From: Chloroflexota bacterium
GTDB lineage: Bacteria > Chloroflexota > Dehalococcoidia > RBG-13-53-26
Direction: 5' to 3'
DNA length: 7,662 nucleotides
NCBI GenBank assembly: GCA_030616195.1
Contig: JAUWXW010000073.1
Location: 1 to 7,662, forward strand
Position 1 is the first letter of the stretch; each line of letters begins with the position of its first letter. Below the pieces are notes generated by a model. It was not told the DNA's origin, made no database searches, and saw only the letters and a list, made by a program, of their open reading frames with translations. Positions 6,157 to 7,662 of the stretch are shown here, piece after piece. The translations under genes were made by a program, and so were the position numbers.

Positions 6157-6179
6157 TGAGCGTACCTGGGCTGAGGCTC
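6157..6179 (+). promoter_or_regulatory. Conserved leader block upstream of oxidoreductase copy 2
   Basis: Second occurrence of the 23-base block found at 2987-3009, with mismatches only at two positions (C to G and A to G). It lies the same 28 bases before the start. In this copy the ends can pair (TGAGC with GCTCA, 6157-6161 and 6176-6180). The pairing is broken in copy 1, so a shared hairpin is not supported. Confidence 0.45.
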
Positions 6180-6207
6180 ACGGTAGGGCTCTCGTCGAAA
6201 GGAGGGT

Positions 6208-7662
6208 ATGATGCCGGACGTCACATATGATGCGGTGATAATTGGAGGGGGAACCAAGGCTTTGCTGCTGGCGATGTACCTGGTCAAGTACGGAGGCATG
6301 AGCGTTGGCATCTTTGAAAGAAGGCATGAGATCGGAGGTTGCCTGGCCACCGAGGAGACGTCGGCTCCCGGGTTTCGAGGCAATACTCATGCCAACATAA
6401 TCTTGCCCTGGTACTATCTGCCGGTCTGGCGTGATTTCCCTGAGTTCTGGGACTACGGGGCCAGGATTGATCAGTACCTGTGCAGCGACGGCTCGGTCTT
6501 TGCAAACAATCAGACCTGTCTTACCATTTACAGCGAAAAACACGACCCTACTCAGGAGCGCAGCGCCACAGAGATCGCCCGTTTCTCGGAGAGGGATGCC
6601 GAGCGGTGGCTTAGACTTTGGGGCTTGTGGCAGGGTGAGACGATGCAGGGGGTACAGATGGATGCGTTGTTCAATCCAGCCGAGTCTAGCATGGCGCCCG
6701 AGATACTGGAAAGACAGATGGCCCTATACGGGAAACTTGTGGAAGCTGGCTTTGAGCCAGATTCGCTAGTCCTGGCAGCCAGCCCGCTGCGCGCGGTGCG
6801 AGAATTTTGGGAAAGCAAGGAGATGCAGTATTGTGTGCTGAGGTTTGCTCTCTCGGGAGCATTCGACGTTAATGAACCGGCGATGGGGGCCGAGTCCTTC
6901 GGCATGGCAGCGACATTGCCGACCATAAGCTTCGCCAAAGGGGGCACTCACCAAATAGCTCATGCTGCTCACCAGATCCTGGTGGCCAGCGGGTGCCAGT
7001 TCTTTACCCATACTGAGGTAGACAAGGTCATCATGGAGAATGGAGCCGCCAAAGGCATTCGCCTCAGCGACGGTACTGAGGTCGGCGCCAGAAAGCTAGT
7101 GGTGAGCACTCTAAACCCACAGCAGCTTTGCTTCGACTTGATAGGCAGAGATCATCTGGACTACCGGACGGCAAGACGTATCGATCTTCTGGAAACCACT
7201 TTCGGTTGCTTGATGTGGTTCAGTTTTGCCTTGCATGAGGCTCCGAGGTATGAAGCTGCCCGATTTAATCCCGACGTAAACCAGTGCTACTGGCTGGGGC
7301 TGTCAGAGGATAACGATCCCGAGCACATTGCCAGGGAGTGTCACTATTCAAGGCTGGGCAAGTGGCCTCCCCTGGAGGACTACTGCCCTGTTGTCTGGTG
7401 CCACAGCCTGGTTGACCCCAGCTATGCGCCTGAAGGGAAACACATCGCCAATCATGAACAGCTCGGACCACCTGCCACCGCCCATACCGAGAGGGAATGG
7501 CTGGAATTGAAGAAGCGCTACACTGAAGAGCTGGTTGGCATTTGGGGGAAGCATGCCCAGAACATGACCTGGGACAACATCATCGGCTACGATGCTAACA
7601 CCCCCTATGACAACCTTCGCATGAAAAACCTGGCACCGAACGGAACCATAAGCATTGTCGAC
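6208..7662 (+). CDS. FAD-dependent oxidoreductase, phytoene-desaturase/PYROXD2-like (copy 2), C-terminus beyond the window
   Basis: Close paralogue of the gene at 3038, open through the right edge, giving 485 codons with no stop. It aligns to copy 1 from the first residue with no insertion or deletion. By my hand count about 78 of 485 positions differ, roughly 84% identity. It retains YDAVIIGGGTKALLLAMYL at the N-terminus, FERRHEIGG after the second strand, and FAKGGTHQIAHAAHQIL in the middle, so FAD binding is expected. The C-terminal FAD motif must lie to the right of the window. Differences cluster at residues 143-164 and 333-338 (Y335L, D337W, Y338F), which suggests a shifted substrate preference. 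The Shine-Dalgarno site AAAGGAGGG and double ATG (6208, 6211) match copy 1. The open frame and conserved motifs argue against a pseudogene. Confidence 0.9.
   Translation, partial: MMPDVTYDAVIIGGGTKALLLAMYLVKYGGMSVGIFERRHEIGGCLATEETSAPGFRGNTHANIILPWYYLPVWRDFPEFWDYGARIDQYLCSDGSVFANNQTCLTIYSEKHDPTQERSATEIARFSERDAERWLRLWGLWQGETMQGVQMDALFNPAESSMAPEILERQMALYGKLVEAGFEPDSLVLAASPLRAVREFWESKEMQYCVLRFALSGAFDVNEPAMGAESFGMAATLPTISFAKGGTHQIAHAAHQILVASGCQFFTHTEVDKVIMENGAAKGIRLSDGTEVGARKLVVSTLNPQQLCFDLIGRDHLDYRTARRIDLLETTFGCLMWFSFALHEAPRYEAARFNPDVNQCYWLGLSEDNDPEHIARECHYSRLGKWPPLEDYCPVVWCHSLVDPSYAPEGKHIANHEQLGPPATAHTEREWLELKKRYTEELVGIWGKHAQNMTWDNIIGYDANTPYDNLRMKNLAPNGTISIVD

Larger units (their letters stand above)
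6157..7662 (+). repeat. Duplicated unit, copy 2, cut by window end
   Basis: Partner of the unit starting at 2987. Whether it continues through the oxidoreductase 3' end and a second nitronate-monooxygenase-like gene cannot be told from this window. Confidence 0.8.

Noticed and set aside
1..7662. CRISPR array, tRNA, insertion sequence, prophage or defence system
   Set aside because: No regularly spaced repeats, cloverleaf-like sequence, transposase or nuclease motif was seen. The only large repeat is the oxidoreductase duplication, which has no mobile-element ends.

Overview
The window reads as bacterial chromosome with about mid-50s percent G+C, strong Shine-Dalgarno sites and consensus sigma-A-type promoters. 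The hrcA-grpE-dnaK order with a CIRCE operator is typical of Firmicutes, Chloroflexota and some other phyla. Together with the paired PYROXD2/CrtI-like flavoprotein and nitronate-monooxygenase-like genes, it makes an uncultured Chloroflexota (Dehalococcoidia-like) bacterium my best guess. That placement is inference; no rRNA or other decisive marker is present.

Left part (1-2760, minus strand): a class I heat-shock operon transcribed right to left. It runs hrcA (repressor), grpE (nucleotide exchange factor) and dnaK (Hsp70; only the ATPase domain is inside the window). The intergenic gaps are 14 and 24 bp. A good promoter (TTGACA, 17-bp spacer, TAAAGT) and a slightly degenerate CIRCE operator lie directly in front of the hrcA start codon. 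HrcA therefore probably represses its own operon, while DnaK/GrpE are the chaperone products it controls.

Middle (2761-3037): a 277-bp divergent intergenic region. It carries the hrcA promoter/CIRCE on the minus strand and a near-consensus plus-strand promoter (TTGACA, 17-bp spacer, TATAAC) whose -35 box sits inside a perfect inverted repeat.

Right part (3038-7662, plus strand): a flavoenzyme cluster. A 575-residue FAD-dependent oxidoreductase of the phytoene-desaturase/PYROXD2-like superfamily is followed by a 372-residue FMN TIM-barrel enzyme of the nitronate monooxygenase/FabK family. Next comes a second copy of the oxidoreductase, cut by the window end after 485 codons. The two oxidoreductases align without gaps over those 485 residues at about 84% identity (my hand count). 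Similarity starts at a short leader block about 50 bp before each start. No substrate can be assigned from sequence alone; the repeated pairing suggests a shared redox pathway.

All six protein genes are accounted for. No stretch longer than 300 bases lacks a gene. I see no tRNA, rRNA, CRISPR array, transposase, or defence or mobile system in the window.
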